Counted from the first letter of the stretch, positions 15,654 through 24,794 are shown. The stretch: DNA of 64,000 nucleotides from Acetoanaerobium sticklandii (GCF_000196455.1 NC_014614.1:2278001-2342000); one strand, 5' to 3'. The notes: a model not told the origin generated them from the letters alone. A program made the numbers and translations.

Positions 15654-15711
15654 TGATAATTTGACTGCTAAAAGTTATAGACCTTTTTATATTAAAAAAT
15701 TACCCATTTAA

Positions 15712-15754
15712 AAATACCCTTATCGAAAGCATAACTTTCGATAAGGGTATTTTT
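15712..15754. terminator. Strong bidirectional terminator
   Basis: AATACCCTTATCGAAAG and CTTTCGATAAGGGTATT pair around CATAA, with A-tract and T-tract flanks. It separates the converging YARHG pair (plus) and the alpha operon ending with rplQ (minus). Confidence 0.92.
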
Positions 15755-15763
15755 ATGTTTTAA

Positions 15764-16105
15764 TTAAACCAGTTCAATGATAGCCATTGGTGCGCCATCT
15801 CCACGTCTTGGTCCAAGTTTCATTATTCTTGTGTATCCACCTTTTCTTTCACTATACTTAGGTGCGATTTCATCAAATAGAGTTTTTACAACAGTTTCAT
15901 CCATCATGTAAGCCATAACTTGTCTTCTGGCATGAAGATCTCCTCTTTTACCAAGAGTAATCATTTTTTCTACCATTCTTCTAGCTTCTTTAGCTCTAGT
16001 TTCAGTAGTTGTAACTCTTCCGTGCTTTAGTATGTCTGTAGCAAGGTTTCTAAGTACTGCTTTTCTGTGAGAAGAAACCATGCCTAATTTTCTGTACATT
16101 GCCAT
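15764..16105 (-). CDS. rplQ: 50S ribosomal protein L17
   Basis: Large-subunit protein near the exit tunnel, 113 residues, normal bacterial length. It starts MAMYRKLGMVSSHRKAVLRN and has the conserved MVEKMITLGKRGDLHARRQ block. Last gene of the rpsM-rpsK-rpsD-rpoA-rplQ operon, 21 nt after rpoA, followed by a strong terminator. Confidence 0.98.
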   Translation of the reverse strand: MAMYRKLGMVSSHRKAVLRNLATDILKHGRVTTTETRAKEARRMVEKMITLGKRGDLHARRQVMAYMMDETVVKTLFDEIAPKYSERKGGYTRIMKLGPRRGDGAPMAIIELV

Positions 16106-16126
16106 TGTTAATATCCCTCCTTTTCC

Positions 16127-17068
16127 CTAGTCTTCACTTGGCTTAAGGCTGAATCCAAGCTCTTCTAGCTTTTGAATAACTTCTTCTAGGGATTTCTTTC
16201 CTAGGTTTCTAACTTTCATCATATCATCTTCTGTTTTCTCAGTTAATTCCTCAACCGTGTTGATACCAGCACGTTTAAGGCAATTGTATGATCTAACAGA
16301 TAAGTCAAGTTCTTCTATTGTCATTTCAAGAGCTTTTTCTTTTTTATCTTCTTCTTTTTCAACCATAAGCTCAACTTCACCTAAATGGTCTGTAAGGTCG
16401 ATAAATAGGTTAAGATGCTCAACTAGTATTTTTGCCCCTAAGGAAACACCCTCTTGAGCTCCTATACTGCCATCTGTCCAAACTTCTAAAACTAATCTTT
16501 CAAAATCAGTTCTAGTACCAACTCTTGTGTTTTCAGTCAAATAGCTTACTTTATGAACAGGTGTATATATAGAATCTACAGGGATTACTCCAATTGGCAT
16601 ATCATCAGATTTGTTATTCTCAGCAGAAACGTAGCCTCTGCCTTTATCTACATTGATTTCCATGTATAGCTTAGCATCCTCAGAAAGCGTAGCTATATGT
16701 AAATCTTTGTTTAGAATTTCAACGTCTGGCGGACAAATAATATCTCCAGCTTTGATTACACCTTCACCAGTATGCTCTATTTTTAAAGTTCTAGCTCCAT
16801 CAGAATCCATTTTCATAGAAAGCTCTTTTAGAGTCAATATGAGTTCAGTAACATCCTCTTTCACACCTGGAATCGTAGAAAATTCGTGTAGTACGCCATC
16901 TACTTTAATAGATGTAACGGCAACACCAGGAAGAGAGGACAAAAGTACTCTTCTTAGTGAGTTTCCTACAGTTATACCGAATCCTCTTTCCAATGGTTCT
17001 AAAGCGAATTTACCATAGTTTTCTTTAAGTTCTAACACTTCTATACTTGGCTTTTCGATTTCTATCAC
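16127..17068 (-). CDS. rpoA: RNA polymerase alpha subunit
   Basis: 313 residues. The N-terminal assembly domain (GRGYVSAENN, GATVTSIK-type motifs replaced here by GVAVTSIKVDGV near 50) and the C-terminal helix-hairpin-helix domain that reads UP elements and activators (ELDLSVRSYNCLKRAGINTV, about 250-270) are complete. The start is GTG, 8 nt after AAGGAGG. Embedded in the alpha operon between rpsD and rplQ. Confidence 0.98.
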   Translation of the reverse strand: MIEIEKPSIEVLELKENYGKFALEPLERGFGITVGNSLRRVLLSSLPGVAVTSIKVDGVLHEFSTIPGVKEDVTELILTLKELSMKMDSDGARTLKIEHTGEGVIKAGDIICPPDVEILNKDLHIATLSEDAKLYMEINVDKGRGYVSAENNKSDDMPIGVIPVDSIYTPVHKVSYLTENTRVGTRTDFERLVLEVWTDGSIGAQEGVSLGAKILVEHLNLFIDLTDHLGEVELMVEKEEDKKEKALEMTIEELDLSVRSYNCLKRAGINTVEELTEKTEDDMMKVRNLGKKSLEEVIQKLEELGFSLKPSED

Positions 17069-17130
17069 TAATAAACCCTCCTTGTAAAATAATTTAAAAA
17101 GATCACCGAGGGTACTAATCTTAGGTGCGG

Positions 17131-17754
17131 TTACTTAGAGTAAAGCTCTACGATTAGATGTTCTGCTACTTCAAGGTCAATATCTTCTCTTGTAGGATTT
17201 GCAACCATTTTAGCACTCATCGACTCAAGACTTACATCAAGCCATTTAGGAGCTACTCTTGTAGAGTTTTCAACCAATGACTTAATTTTTACAGATGATC
17301 TTGAAGTTTCTTTTACTGTTATAACATCTCCAACGCTGATTGTCATAGAAGGAATATTAGCTTTATGTCCATTAAGATTGAAATGTCCATGTCTTACTAA
17401 TTGTCTAGCTTCTTTTCTAGAAGCAGCTAGTCCCATTCTATATACTACGTTGTCTAATCTTCTTTCTAAAAGGTTAAGTAGGTTCTCACCCGCCATACCT
17501 TGCATTTTTTCTGCACGCTCAAAAGTTAATCTGAACTGAGTCTCTAAAACTCCATATATTCTTTTAACTTTTTGCTTTTCTCTTAATTGCTCTCCGTAGT
17601 TAGAAACTTTCTTTCTTCCTTGACCATGTTGTCCAGGAGCATATGCTCTTTTAGCAAATGCACATTTATCTGTATAGCATCTGTCACCTTTAAGGAATAG
17701 CTTCATTCCTTCTCTACGGCAAAGTCTGCATGATGAATCAGTATATCTTGCCAC
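17131..17754 (-). CDS. rpsD: 30S ribosomal protein S4, zinc-binding form
   Basis: Primary 16S rRNA binding protein, 207 residues. The N-terminus has four zinc-type cysteines (C-x2-C at 9-12, CYTDKC further on), and the S4 RNA-binding domain (RLDNVVYRMGLAASRKEARQ) follows. In many Firmicutes S4 represses its own operon. Start codon GTG with GGAGGTG before it. Confidence 0.98.
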   Translation of the reverse strand: MARYTDSSCRLCRREGMKLFLKGDRCYTDKCAFAKRAYAPGQHGQGRKKVSNYGEQLREKQKVKRIYGVLETQFRLTFERAEKMQGMAGENLLNLLERRLDNVVYRMGLAASRKEARQLVRHGHFNLNGHKANIPSMTISVGDVITVKETSRSSVKIKSLVENSTRVAPKWLDVSLESMSAKMVANPTREDIDLEVAEHLIVELYSK

Positions 17755-17774
17755 TTATATGACACCTCCTTAAA

Positions 17775-18173
17775 TTAAACTCTTCTTCTTTTTGGCGGTC
17801 TGCATCCGTTGTGAGGAATTGGAGTAACATCTTTAATCATTGTCACATCTAATCCTGCTGCTTGAAGCGCACGGATAGCTGCTTCTCTTCCTGATCCAGG
17901 ACCTTTTACAAATACTTCTACAGATCTTAGTCCATGCTCCATAGCACCTTTAGTTGCTGTTTCTGCTGCCATTTGAGCGGCAAATGGAGTAGATTTTCTT
18001 GAGCCTTTGAATCCAAGCTGTCCTGCACTTGCCCAAGAAAGAGCATTTCCGTGAACATCAGTCAATGTAATAATAGTATTGTTAAAAGTTGACTGAATAT
18101 GTGCGTGGCCTTTTTCTATGTTTTTACGTTCTCTTCTTTTTACACGCGTCACTTTTTTCTTTGGCTTAGCCAT
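17775..18173 (-). CDS. rpsK: 30S ribosomal protein S11
   Basis: Platform protein of the small subunit, 132 residues. HIQSTFNNTIITLTDVHGNA and the C-terminal TPIPHNGCRPPKRRRV are diagnostic. Between rpsM and rpsD with 20 to 32-nt gaps. Confidence 0.98.
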   Translation of the reverse strand: MAKPKKKVTRVKRRERKNIEKGHAHIQSTFNNTIITLTDVHGNALSWASAGQLGFKGSRKSTPFAAQMAAETATKGAMEHGLRSVEVFVKGPGSGREAAIRALQAAGLDVTMIKDVTPIPHNGCRPPKRRRV

Positions 18174-18205
18174 TATTTTCCCTCCTTACTTTTTAAATAG
18201 AGACT

Positions 18206-18574
18206 TTATTTTTTCTTCTTACGACCAACAGTTCTCTTAGGACCTTTTCTAGTTCTTGCGTTAGTTTTAGTCTTTTGACCTCTAACTGGAAGTCCTTTCA
18301 TATGTCTGATACCTCTGTAGCATCTGATATCTCTAAGTCTCTTAATATTTAAAGAAATCTCTCTACGTAAATCTCCCTCTACGTTATAATTATCGATCTC
18401 TTTTCTTAATAGGTTAACTTCTTCCTCTGTTAAATCTTTGATTCTAGTACTTTCGTTAATACCAGTAGCTGATAAGATTTGAGCAGAAGTATTCTTTCCT
18501 ATTCCGAATATATATGTCAGACCAATTATTACTCTTTTTTCTCTTGGTAAGTCTACACCGGCGATACGAGCCAT
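18206..18574 (-). CDS. rpsM: 30S ribosomal protein S13
   Basis: Small-subunit head protein touching the P-site tRNA and L5, 122 residues. IAGVDLPREKRVIIGLTYI at the start and the basic tail (RKGPKRTVGRKKKK) are typical. First gene after an internal promoter (18638-18667), so it heads the alpha operon. Confidence 0.98.
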   Translation of the reverse strand: MARIAGVDLPREKRVIIGLTYIFGIGKNTSAQILSATGINESTRIKDLTEEEVNLLRKEIDNYNVEGDLRREISLNIKRLRDIRCYRGIRHMKGLPVRGQKTKTNARTRKGPKRTVGRKKKK

Positions 18575-18637
18575 GTATTTACACCTCCTATTTTTACATT
18601 TGGACGTCGGATATGTTTTACATTATCCTAAAATTGT

Positions 18638-18667
18638 ATTATATCAAATAATGATGTGTTCTGTAAA
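18638..18667 (-). promoter_or_regulatory. Promoter of the alpha operon (rpsM)
   Basis: TTTACA (18667-18662), 18-bp spacer, TATAAT (18643-18638) on the minus strand, directly downstream of the rpmJ stop. It leaves a leader of about 60 nt before rpsM. Confidence 0.7.
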
Positions 18668-18673
18668 CAAATC

Positions 18674-18787
18674 CTAACCTTGTTTTTGCTTATGTTTAGG
18701 ATTTTCGCAGATAACCATTACTTTGCCTTTTCTTTTAATTATTTTGCATTTTTCGCAAATAGGCTTAACAGATGGCCTTACTTTCAT
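18674..18787 (-). CDS. rpmJ: 50S ribosomal protein L36, zinc-binding form
   Basis: 37-residue protein (MKVRPSVKPICEKCKIIKRK, ending HKQKQG) with the zinc ligands C-x2-C, C and H in the usual C+ arrangement. ATG at 18787 follows AAGGAGG. It lies between infA and rpsM, its standard place. Confidence 0.97.
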   Translation of the reverse strand: MKVRPSVKPICEKCKIIKRKGKVMVICENPKHKQKQG

Positions 18788-18804
18788 CTTAATCCCTCCT
18801 TAGG

Positions 18805-19023
18805 CTACTTCTTTCGCCAAGTAATTCTCCCTTTAGTAAGATCGTAGGGAGAAAGTTCAACAGTTACCTTGTCTCCAGGAAGTATTCTTATGAAGTGCAT
18901 TCTTAATTTTCCTGAAATATGAGCTATAATTTCATGATCATTTTCTAGTTTAACTTTAAACATAGCATTTGGAAGTGCGTCTATTATCGTACCTTCCAAT
19001 TCTATAACGTCTTTTTTGGACAT
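18805..19023 (-). CDS. infA: Translation initiation factor IF-1
   Basis: S1/OB-fold protein of 72 residues that occupies the ribosomal A site during initiation. VIELEGTIIDALPNAMFKVK and the end SPYDLTKGRITWRKK are family hallmarks. It begins one base after the KOW-protein gene stop, indicating coupled translation. Confidence 0.98.
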   Translation of the reverse strand: MSKKDVIELEGTIIDALPNAMFKVKLENDHEIIAHISGKLRMHFIRILPGDKVTVELSPYDLTKGRITWRKK

Positions 19024-19024
19024 A

Positions 19025-19312
19025 TTATACCTCCCTTATGTTAGAATATCCTAGCTTTTCAAGTTCTTTTCTTATAAAAGCATTTTGGCTTTGCAGGTCT
19101 TTGTAATTTATTTTATCCATATCTCCTGAAACGGCTGGCATTAATTTAAGATGCTTTAGCTTTTTAAGTTTAGGATTTTGAATTTTTCTAAGCTTACCAT
19201 CAGAAATGAGTACATTCTTATCATCAACAATGCTGACAATTATAAAATATCTATTTTGATCTCTTCCTGAAATGCTTTTTACTATCTGACCTATCTGAAT
19301 TTTCCCATTCAA
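19025..19312 (-). CDS. KOW-domain RNA-binding protein (L14e-like)
   Basis: 95 residues with a KOW-type beta fold at the N-terminus (IGQIVKSISGRDQNRYFIIV) and a basic helical end. Genes of this type sit between map and infA in many Clostridia and are annotated as archaeal L14e-like or KOW proteins. The start is TTG, well placed after GGAGG. A role at the ribosome or in RNA binding is inferred from family and position. Confidence 0.85.
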   Translation of the reverse strand: MNGKIQIGQIVKSISGRDQNRYFIIVSIVDDKNVLISDGKLRKIQNPKLKKLKHLKLMPAVSGDMDKINYKDLQSQNAFIRKELEKLGYSNIREV

Positions 19313-19325
19313 GGCGTGACCTCCT

Positions 19326-20075
19326 CTATAGCGCTGTTAACAGCAGTGGCTGTTCACTGGTTATAGCAATGGTATGTTCATAGTGAGCAGATTTTTTACC
19401 ATCTAGCGTCACTGCTGTCCAACCGTCGCCTAACACTTTAACCTTATAGGTTCCTTGATTTACCATGGGTTCTATCGCCAACACCATGCCTTCTTGAAGC
19501 CTAGGACCTCTACCAGCTGGGCCGTAATTTGGAATCTGAGGCTCTTCATGTAGCTCTTTTCCAACACCATGTCCAACAAAGTCTTTAACTATAGAAAATC
19601 CATAACGCGTAGCATATACCTCAATAGCATGTGAAATATCCGATAGTCTATTCCCCACTACAGCATGTTTGATTCCTTCATAAAAGCTTTGTCTGGTTAC
19701 ATCTATCAAAAGTTTATCATTTCCAGATATCTCGCCAACAGGATGTGTTTTTGCAGCATCTCCATGATAGCCTTTATAAAATGCTCCAATATCAATACTT
19801 ATAATGTCACCATTTTTCAGTATGATATCTTTTGATGGTATTCCGTGAACTACAACTTCATTTAATGAAGCGCAGATGCTTCCAGAAAATCCACCATATC
19901 CTTTAAAAGAAGGAATCGCATTATACTTGGTTATATTTTTTTCTGCTATTTGATCTAGCTCATAAGTGCTAATGCCTTCTTTAATCGCATCTCTTATGAT
20001 TTCATGAGTTTCAGCAACTATTTTTCCAGCATCTCTTAATAGCTCAACTTCATGTTTTGATTTTATAATAATCAT
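19326..20075 (-). CDS. map: Methionine aminopeptidase, type I
   Basis: Removes the N-terminal methionine from new proteins. 249 residues with all five metal ligands recognisable: DIGAFYKGYHGDAAKT (two Asp), VGHGVGKELHE (His), EPMVNQG (Glu) and the final YEHTIAI (Glu). There is no N-terminal extension. It directly follows adk with a zero-base gap, the conserved secY-adk-map-infA order. Confidence 0.97.
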   Translation of the reverse strand: MIIIKSKHEVELLRDAGKIVAETHEIIRDAIKEGISTYELDQIAEKNITKYNAIPSFKGYGGFSGSICASLNEVVVHGIPSKDIILKNGDIISIDIGAFYKGYHGDAAKTHPVGEISGNDKLLIDVTRQSFYEGIKHAVVGNRLSDISHAIEVYATRYGFSIVKDFVGHGVGKELHEEPQIPNYGPAGRGPRLQEGMVLAIEPMVNQGTYKVKVLGDGWTAVTLDGKKSAHYEHTIAITSEQPLLLTAL

Positions 20076-20726
20076 TTATTTTTCACTTCCCAAGGCACTT
20101 ACTATATCCTCAAGCACCTTATTTATATCCTGCTGACCGTCAATAGTCACTAGGATATCTTTTTTCGTGTAGTAGTCAATAAGAGGTTGTGTTTCATTTA
20201 GATATACTTCAATTCTCTTTGATACTGTTTCTTCAGTGTCGTCAGATCTTTGGAAAAGTTCACCTTGACATAAGTCGCAGATTCCTTCTTGCTTAGGCTT
20301 ATTGAATTCTATGTGGTAAGTAGCTCCACAGTTTTTACAAATTCTTCTTCCTACAGCTCTGCCTACAAGTATACTTTTATCAACTTCTATATTGATTACT
20401 TTATCTAGCTTGGTATCCATTTTTTCAAGAGCAGTATCCAAAGCCTGAGCTTGGTTTTCTGTTCTTGGGAATCCATCTAGCAAGAAGCCTTCACTTGCAT
20501 CAGCTTCTTTTAGTCTATCTTCAACAATCGCTACTACAAGTTCATCTGGTACAAGTAATCCTTTATCCATATATTCTTTAGCTTTTCTTCCAAGCTCAGT
20601 GTTTTCTTTAATGTTTTTTCTAAAGATATCACCAGTAGAAATATGAGGCACTTTGTATCTATCTACGATCCCAGAAGCTTGTGTACCTTTTCCAGCCCCT
20701 GGAGGTCCTAAAAGTATTAATCTCAT
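20076..20726 (-). CDS. adk: Adenylate kinase, zinc-LID type
   Basis: Converts AMP and ATP to two ADP. 216 residues with P-loop GPPGAGKGTQ and a long LID carrying four cysteines (CKNC and CDLC), the zinc-stabilised form found in Gram-positives. The ATG at 20726 has TAGGAGAT before it and is preferred over the in-frame ATG at 20756. It follows secY closely. Confidence 0.97.
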   Translation of the reverse strand: MRLILLGPPGAGKGTQASGIVDRYKVPHISTGDIFRKNIKENTELGRKAKEYMDKGLLVPDELVVAIVEDRLKEADASEGFLLDGFPRTENQAQALDTALEKMDTKLDKVINIEVDKSILVGRAVGRRICKNCGATYHIEFNKPKQEGICDLCQGELFQRSDDTEETVSKRIEVYLNETQPLIDYYTKKDILVTIDGQQDINKVLEDIVSALGSEK

Positions 20727-20762
20727 CTTTTCATCTCCTAGGAATGCTCCGATCATTGGAGT

Positions 20763-22037
20763 TTATTTTAAAAAGCCTTGATAATGTCTCATTACCATTT
20801 GCGCTTCAATTTGCTTCATTGTTTCAATAGCAACACCGACAACAATCAGTAATGATGTTCCGCCAAATCTAAACGGTATGTTAGTTGCCGCATAAATGAT
20901 AGTTGGTAGGGAAGCTATTAATGCTAAGAAAACTGCTCCTGCAAGTGTCAATCTGTTAAGTACTCTTGCTAAATATTCCTCTGTAGATTTTCCTGGTCTT
21001 ATTCCTGGAATGAATCCATTTGAGTTTTTCATATTATCTGCAACTTCGTCAGGTTTAAACGTAATTGATATATAGAAATATGTGAAGAATACTACTAGTA
21101 GGAATTCCATAAGTGTATATACATAGATTCCTGGGTTTCCACTTGCTGTGAACCATTTTGAGACAAATGCCTGATACTCAGGATTTTTTATAAATATACC
21201 TAGAGTCTGTGGGAATGCAAGTAGAGATACTGCAAAGATTACAGGTATTACTCCAGCTTGATTTACTTTTAGAGGGATGTGCGTTGATTGACCTCCGTAA
21301 GTTTTTCTTCCTACAACTCTTTTTGCATACTGAACAGGTATTTTTCTAACTCCCTGAAGCACTAGGATAACTCCTACTATTATAGCTACAGAGATTATTA
21401 AAAACACACCTACTTGAATAAAATTAAGCTCTCCAGACTTTACAAGTTCAAAAGTTTGAACAGTAGCCTGTGGTATTCTAGATACAATACCAGCGAAGAT
21501 TAAAAGTGAAATTCCGTTTCCAATGCCTTTTTCGGTAATTTGCTCTCCAAGCCACATCAAAAATGCTGTTCCTGCTGTAAGAGTTAAAACTACGCTTATT
21601 TTACTAAGTATAGAATCCGAAACAAGGGCACTGTTAAAGAATCCAATTCCAATAGCAGTAGCCTGAATAAGTGCTAATACTACTGTAAGATATCTAGTGT
21701 ACTGAAGGATTTTCTTTCTTCCCTCTTCACCAGATTTCTGCATGTCTTCAAGTGCAGGTATAGCAACTGTCAGAAGTTGGATTACTATCGATGATGTAAT
21801 GTACGGCGTGATGCTCAGCGCAAAGATCGTAAAATTACTAAATGCTCCTCCAGCTACGATATCATAAAAAGATAGTATGCCTGCCTGTTGAGAAATCATT
21901 TGTTTTATTACATCGACGTTTATTCCTGGAACAGGAATTGCTGTACCTATTCTAAATACTACCAGCATTAAAAAGGTAAATACCAATTTTTTTCTTAAAT
22001 CCGGTATCTTAAGAGCATTTTGAAGTGTCTTAAACAT
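20763..22037 (-). CDS. secY: Sec translocon channel SecY
   Basis: Protein-conducting channel of the inner membrane, 424 residues with ten predicted membrane helices. FTFLMLVVFRIGTAIPVPGI at the start, the GNGISLLIFAGI segment, and NMKNSNGFIPGIRPGKSTEE of the cytoplasmic loop that binds SecA/ribosome are intact. Its start overlaps the rplO stop by one base. SecE, its partner, is encoded at 51638. Confidence 0.98.
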   Translation of the reverse strand: MFKTLQNALKIPDLRKKLVFTFLMLVVFRIGTAIPVPGINVDVIKQMISQQAGILSFYDIVAGGAFSNFTIFALSITPYITSSIVIQLLTVAIPALEDMQKSGEEGRKKILQYTRYLTVVLALIQATAIGIGFFNSALVSDSILSKISVVLTLTAGTAFLMWLGEQITEKGIGNGISLLIFAGIVSRIPQATVQTFELVKSGELNFIQVGVFLIISVAIIVGVILVLQGVRKIPVQYAKRVVGRKTYGGQSTHIPLKVNQAGVIPVIFAVSLLAFPQTLGIFIKNPEYQAFVSKWFTASGNPGIYVYTLMEFLLVVFFTYFYISITFKPDEVADNMKNSNGFIPGIRPGKSTEEYLARVLNRLTLAGAVFLALIASLPTIIYAATNIPFRFGGTSLLIVVGVAIETMKQIEAQMVMRHYQGFLK

Positions 22038-22483
22038 TAGATCACCTCGGCCTTTCCTCCAGCGGCTTCTATCTTCTCTGCAGCTGATTTTGTGAACTTA
22101 TTTGCTTTGATTGTAAGTTTCTTTTCTATGCTGCCATTTCCTAGTATCTTAACGCCATCTTTTTCGATTTTTCTGATGATTCCAGTCTCTTTTAAAAGCT
22201 CTGGTGTAACTTCAGTTCCATCTTCAAAGGCATTTAACTTATCTACATTTAAGATTGTATATCTAGCTTCGAATTCGAAGTTATTAAATCCTCTTTTAGG
22301 AAGTCTTCTATATAGAGGCATCTGTCCACCCTCAAATCCAGGTCTAACTCCTCCACCTGAACGTGACCATTGACCGTCTTGTCCTCTACCTGCAGTTTTA
22401 CCTTGACCAGTCGCAGTACCTCTACCGATTCTTCTCTTAGCTCTAACTGCGCCTTTAGCTGGTTTTAACTCGTGTAGTTTCAT
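22037..22483 (-). CDS. rplO: 50S ribosomal protein L15
   Basis: 148 residues from the ATG at 22483 (AAGGAGGTG before it). MKLHELKPAKGAVRAKRRIG, the glycine/arginine-rich loop and GFEGGQMPLYRRLPKRGF are diagnostic. Late-assembly large-subunit protein, coupled to secY. Confidence 0.98.
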   Translation of the reverse strand: MKLHELKPAKGAVRAKRRIGRGTATGQGKTAGRGQDGQWSRSGGGVRPGFEGGQMPLYRRLPKRGFNNFEFEARYTILNVDKLNAFEDGTEVTPELLKETGIIRKIEKDGVKILGNGSIEKKLTIKANKFTKSAAEKIEAAGGKAEVI

Positions 22484-22502
22484 TCCTTGCACCTCCTTTT
22501 GC

Positions 22503-22682
22503 TTAAGCTTCTTCTACTTTCACAAGATGTTTTACTACTTCAATCATACCTCTGATTTGAGCGTTATCAGGCTTTTCTACTGTTTGCTCTCTCTTAGTAA
22601 GTCCAAGAGCTGTTACAGTTTTTCTCTGATTTGGCTTTGTAGCTATTACACTTTTTACAAGCGTTATTTTTAGTTTTGCCAT
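22503..22682 (-). CDS. rpmD: 50S ribosomal protein L30
   Basis: 59-residue protein (MAKLKITLVKSVIATKPNQR, ending VKHLVKVEEA) in the standard rpsE-rpmD-rplO order. It contains the conserved ALGL and KRE residues of the family. GGAGGCGAAAG lies before the ATG. Confidence 0.97.
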   Translation of the reverse strand: MAKLKITLVKSVIATKPNQRKTVTALGLTKREQTVEKPDNAQIRGMIEVVKHLVKVEEA

Positions 22683-22694
22683 TTCTTTCGCCTC

Positions 22695-23201
22695 CTAACC
22701 TAAAAGATCTTCTACTTTTTTACCTCTTAGGGTTGCTACGTCTTCGATTTTTCTAAGTGAAGCAAGACCTTGCATTGTTGCGTTAACAACGTTTCTCGCA
22801 TTGTTTGTTCCTAGTGATTTAGATCTAACGTCTTTAAGACCAGCTAGCTCTAACACGTCACGAACAGGTCCTCCTGCGATAACTCCAGTACCTTCTTTAG
22901 CTGGCATGATAAGAACATTTCCTGCTCCGTATCTTCCTTGGATTCTGTGAGGTACAGTAGTTCCAACTATAGGAACTGTGATAAGGTTCTTCTTAGCGTC
23001 TTCCACTGCCTTACGAATAGCCTCAGGTACTTCCATAGCTTTTCCAGTACCGATTCCTACGTGTCCGTTTCTGTCTCCAACAACTACAAGCGCAGCAAAT
23101 CTAAAGTTTCTACCACCTTTAACAACTTTTGTAACTCTTCTTATGTCAATAACTTTTTCTTCGATATCTAGTTGTCTAGCATCTATTGGCTTTTTAAGCA
23201 T
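22695..23201 (-). CDS. rpsE: 30S ribosomal protein S5
   Basis: 168 residues; dsRNA-binding-like N-terminal domain (EKVIDIRRVTKVVKGGRNFR) and the C-terminal fold (GTGVIAGGPVRDVLELAG). Important for decoding accuracy. The residues usually altered in spectinomycin resistance (loop after VVKGGRNF) look wild type. Confidence 0.98.
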   Translation of the reverse strand: MLKKPIDARQLDIEEKVIDIRRVTKVVKGGRNFRFAALVVVGDRNGHVGIGTGKAMEVPEAIRKAVEDAKKNLITVPIVGTTVPHRIQGRYGAGNVLIMPAKEGTGVIAGGPVRDVLELAGLKDVRSKSLGTNNARNVVNATMQGLASLRKIEDVATLRGKKVEDLLG

Positions 23202-23217
23202 CTTATCCCCTCCTTTT

Positions 23218-23586
23218 TTAGAATTTCAATCCAGCTTCTCTTAAAGCTTCTGCAAGCTCTTGAATTCTTCCGTGATAAATATATCCTCCTCTGTCAAATA
23301 CGACAGTATCGATTCCTTTTTCTAAAGCTCTTTTTGCAGCAAGCTCTCCAACTTTTTTAGCAGCGTCTTTGTTGCTTGTGCTTGAAAGAGTTCCTTTTAA
23401 TTCTTTATCAATCGTAGAAGCGGATACAAGGGTAATTCTGTTTATATCATCAACGATTTGTACATAAATATTATTAGTACTTCTGTACACGTTAAGTCTT
23501 GGTCTTTCAGGAGTTCCCTTTACCGTTTTACGCACTCTCTTGTGTCTAGCAATACGGTTTGCGTTTTTATCTACCTTCTTGAACAA
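23218..23586 (-). CDS. rplR: 50S ribosomal protein L18
   Basis: 5S rRNA binding protein, 122 residues. RPRLNVYRSTNNIYVQIVDD and FDRGGYIYHGRIQELAEALR are diagnostic. The start codon appears to be TTG, with GGAGTG upstream. Between rplF and rpsE. Confidence 0.97.
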   Translation of the reverse strand: MFKKVDKNANRIARHKRVRKTVKGTPERPRLNVYRSTNNIYVQIVDDINRITLVSASTIDKELKGTLSSTSNKDAAKKVGELAAKRALEKGIDTVVFDRGGYIYHGRIQELAEALREAGLKF

Positions 23587-23605
23587 CTTTCTTCACTCCT
23601 TTCCT

Positions 23606-24148
23606 TTATTTCTTACCTGTCTTACCTTCTTTACGTCTTACATATTCTCCAGAGTAACGGATTCCTTTGCCTTTGTATGGTTCTGGCTCTCTCCATGCTC
23701 TTACTTTAGCAGCATAGTTACCAACTAATTGCTTGTTGATTCCTTTGATTAAAATCTCTGTTTGAGACGGAACTTCAACTTCAATGCCATCTGGATCTTC
23801 CATTTCAACTGGGTGTGAGAATCCTAAGCTAAGTACTAGTTTCTTTCCTTGCTTAGCAGCTCTGTATCCAACTCCAACTATTTCAAGTTTCTTTGAGTAT
23901 CCTTCTGTTACGCCTATTATCATGTTGTCAATAAGTGTTCTAGAAAGACCATGTAATGATCTATGCTTCTTGTTGTCAGTAGGTCTAGTAACAACTAGCT
24001 CACCTTCATTAAGTTCAATCTTAAGATCTTTTGAAATTTGCTCAGTTAATGTTCCCTTAGGTCCTTTAACTGTAACTAGGTTTTTATCATCTATTTTAAC
24101 TTCTACACCGCTTGGAACGGTTATAGGTTTACGTCCTATTCTTGACAT
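23606..24148 (-). CDS. rplF: 50S ribosomal protein L6
   Basis: 180 residues with the duplicated L6 fold: MSRIGRKPITVPSGVEV at the start, VGVGYRAAKQGKKLVLSLGF in the middle, and EPYKGKGIRYSGEYVRRKEG near the end that contacts the sarcin-ricin loop region. Standard spc-operon position. Confidence 0.98.
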   Translation of the reverse strand: MSRIGRKPITVPSGVEVKIDDKNLVTVKGPKGTLTEQISKDLKIELNEGELVVTRPTDNKKHRSLHGLSRTLIDNMIIGVTEGYSKKLEIVGVGYRAAKQGKKLVLSLGFSHPVEMEDPDGIEVEVPSQTEILIKGINKQLVGNYAAKVRAWREPEPYKGKGIRYSGEYVRRKEGKTGKK

Positions 24149-24171
24149 TTAGGCACCTCCTTTGCATAAGT

Positions 24172-24570
24172 TTACCATACGTAGCAGATTACTTCTCCAC
24201 CTACGCCAAGCTCTCTAGCTTGCTTATCTGTTACAATTCCTTTTGAAGTAGATATTACTGATATTCCAATACCGTTAAGTACTTTTGGAACATTGTTTCT
24301 ATCAGCGTATACTCTCATACCTGGCTTAGAAATTTTCTTGATTCCAGTAATAACTTTTTCACCATTTTTGCCATACTTAAGTTGCATTCTGATAAGTCCT
24401 TGCTTTCCATCTTCGATTACGTCGTAACCTTTGATGTATCCTTCTTCTAAAAGAATTCTGGCAATTTCCTTTTTTATATTTGAAGCAGGTATGTCAACTG
24501 TATCGTGTTGTACCGAGCTTGCGTTTCTTACACGTGTTAGCATATCTGCAATTGGATCTGTCATTGTCAT
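24172..24570 (-). CDS. rpsH: 30S ribosomal protein S8
   Basis: 132 residues; TDPIADMLTRVRNA at the start and STSKGIVTDKQARELGVGGE at the end are universal. Central domain 16S rRNA binder; in some bacteria it represses the spc operon by binding the mRNA. Confidence 0.98.
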   Translation of the reverse strand: MTMTDPIADMLTRVRNASSVQHDTVDIPASNIKKEIARILLEEGYIKGYDVIEDGKQGLIRMQLKYGKNGEKVITGIKKISKPGMRVYADRNNVPKVLNGIGISVISTSKGIVTDKQARELGVGGEVICYVW

Positions 24571-24593
24571 GATCTTTTACCTCCTTCCATGTA

Positions 24594-24779
24594 TTACCAA
24601 GAAGCTTTTCTTACTCCTGGTATTTGGCCTTTGTATGCTAATTCTCTAAAGCATATACGGCAAATTCCGAATTTTCTTAGTACCGCATGAGGTCTACCGC
24701 ATAGATTGCATCTTGTGTATTCTCTAGTTTGGTACTTTTGCTTTTTTTGTTGCTTAAGGATCATTGCTTTTTTTGCCAC
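24594..24779 (-). CDS. rpsZ: 30S ribosomal protein S14, type Z
   Basis: 61-residue zinc-containing S14 (C-x2-C and C-x2-C in CNLCGRPHAVLRKFGICRIC). The short zinc form is usual in Firmicutes; a long zinc-free paralogue is not in this window. Start codon GTG after GGAGGG. Confidence 0.97.
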   Translation of the reverse strand: MAKKAMILKQQKKQKYQTREYTRCNLCGRPHAVLRKFGICRICFRELAYKGQIPGVRKASW

Positions 24780-24794
24780 GATTTTCCCTCCTTT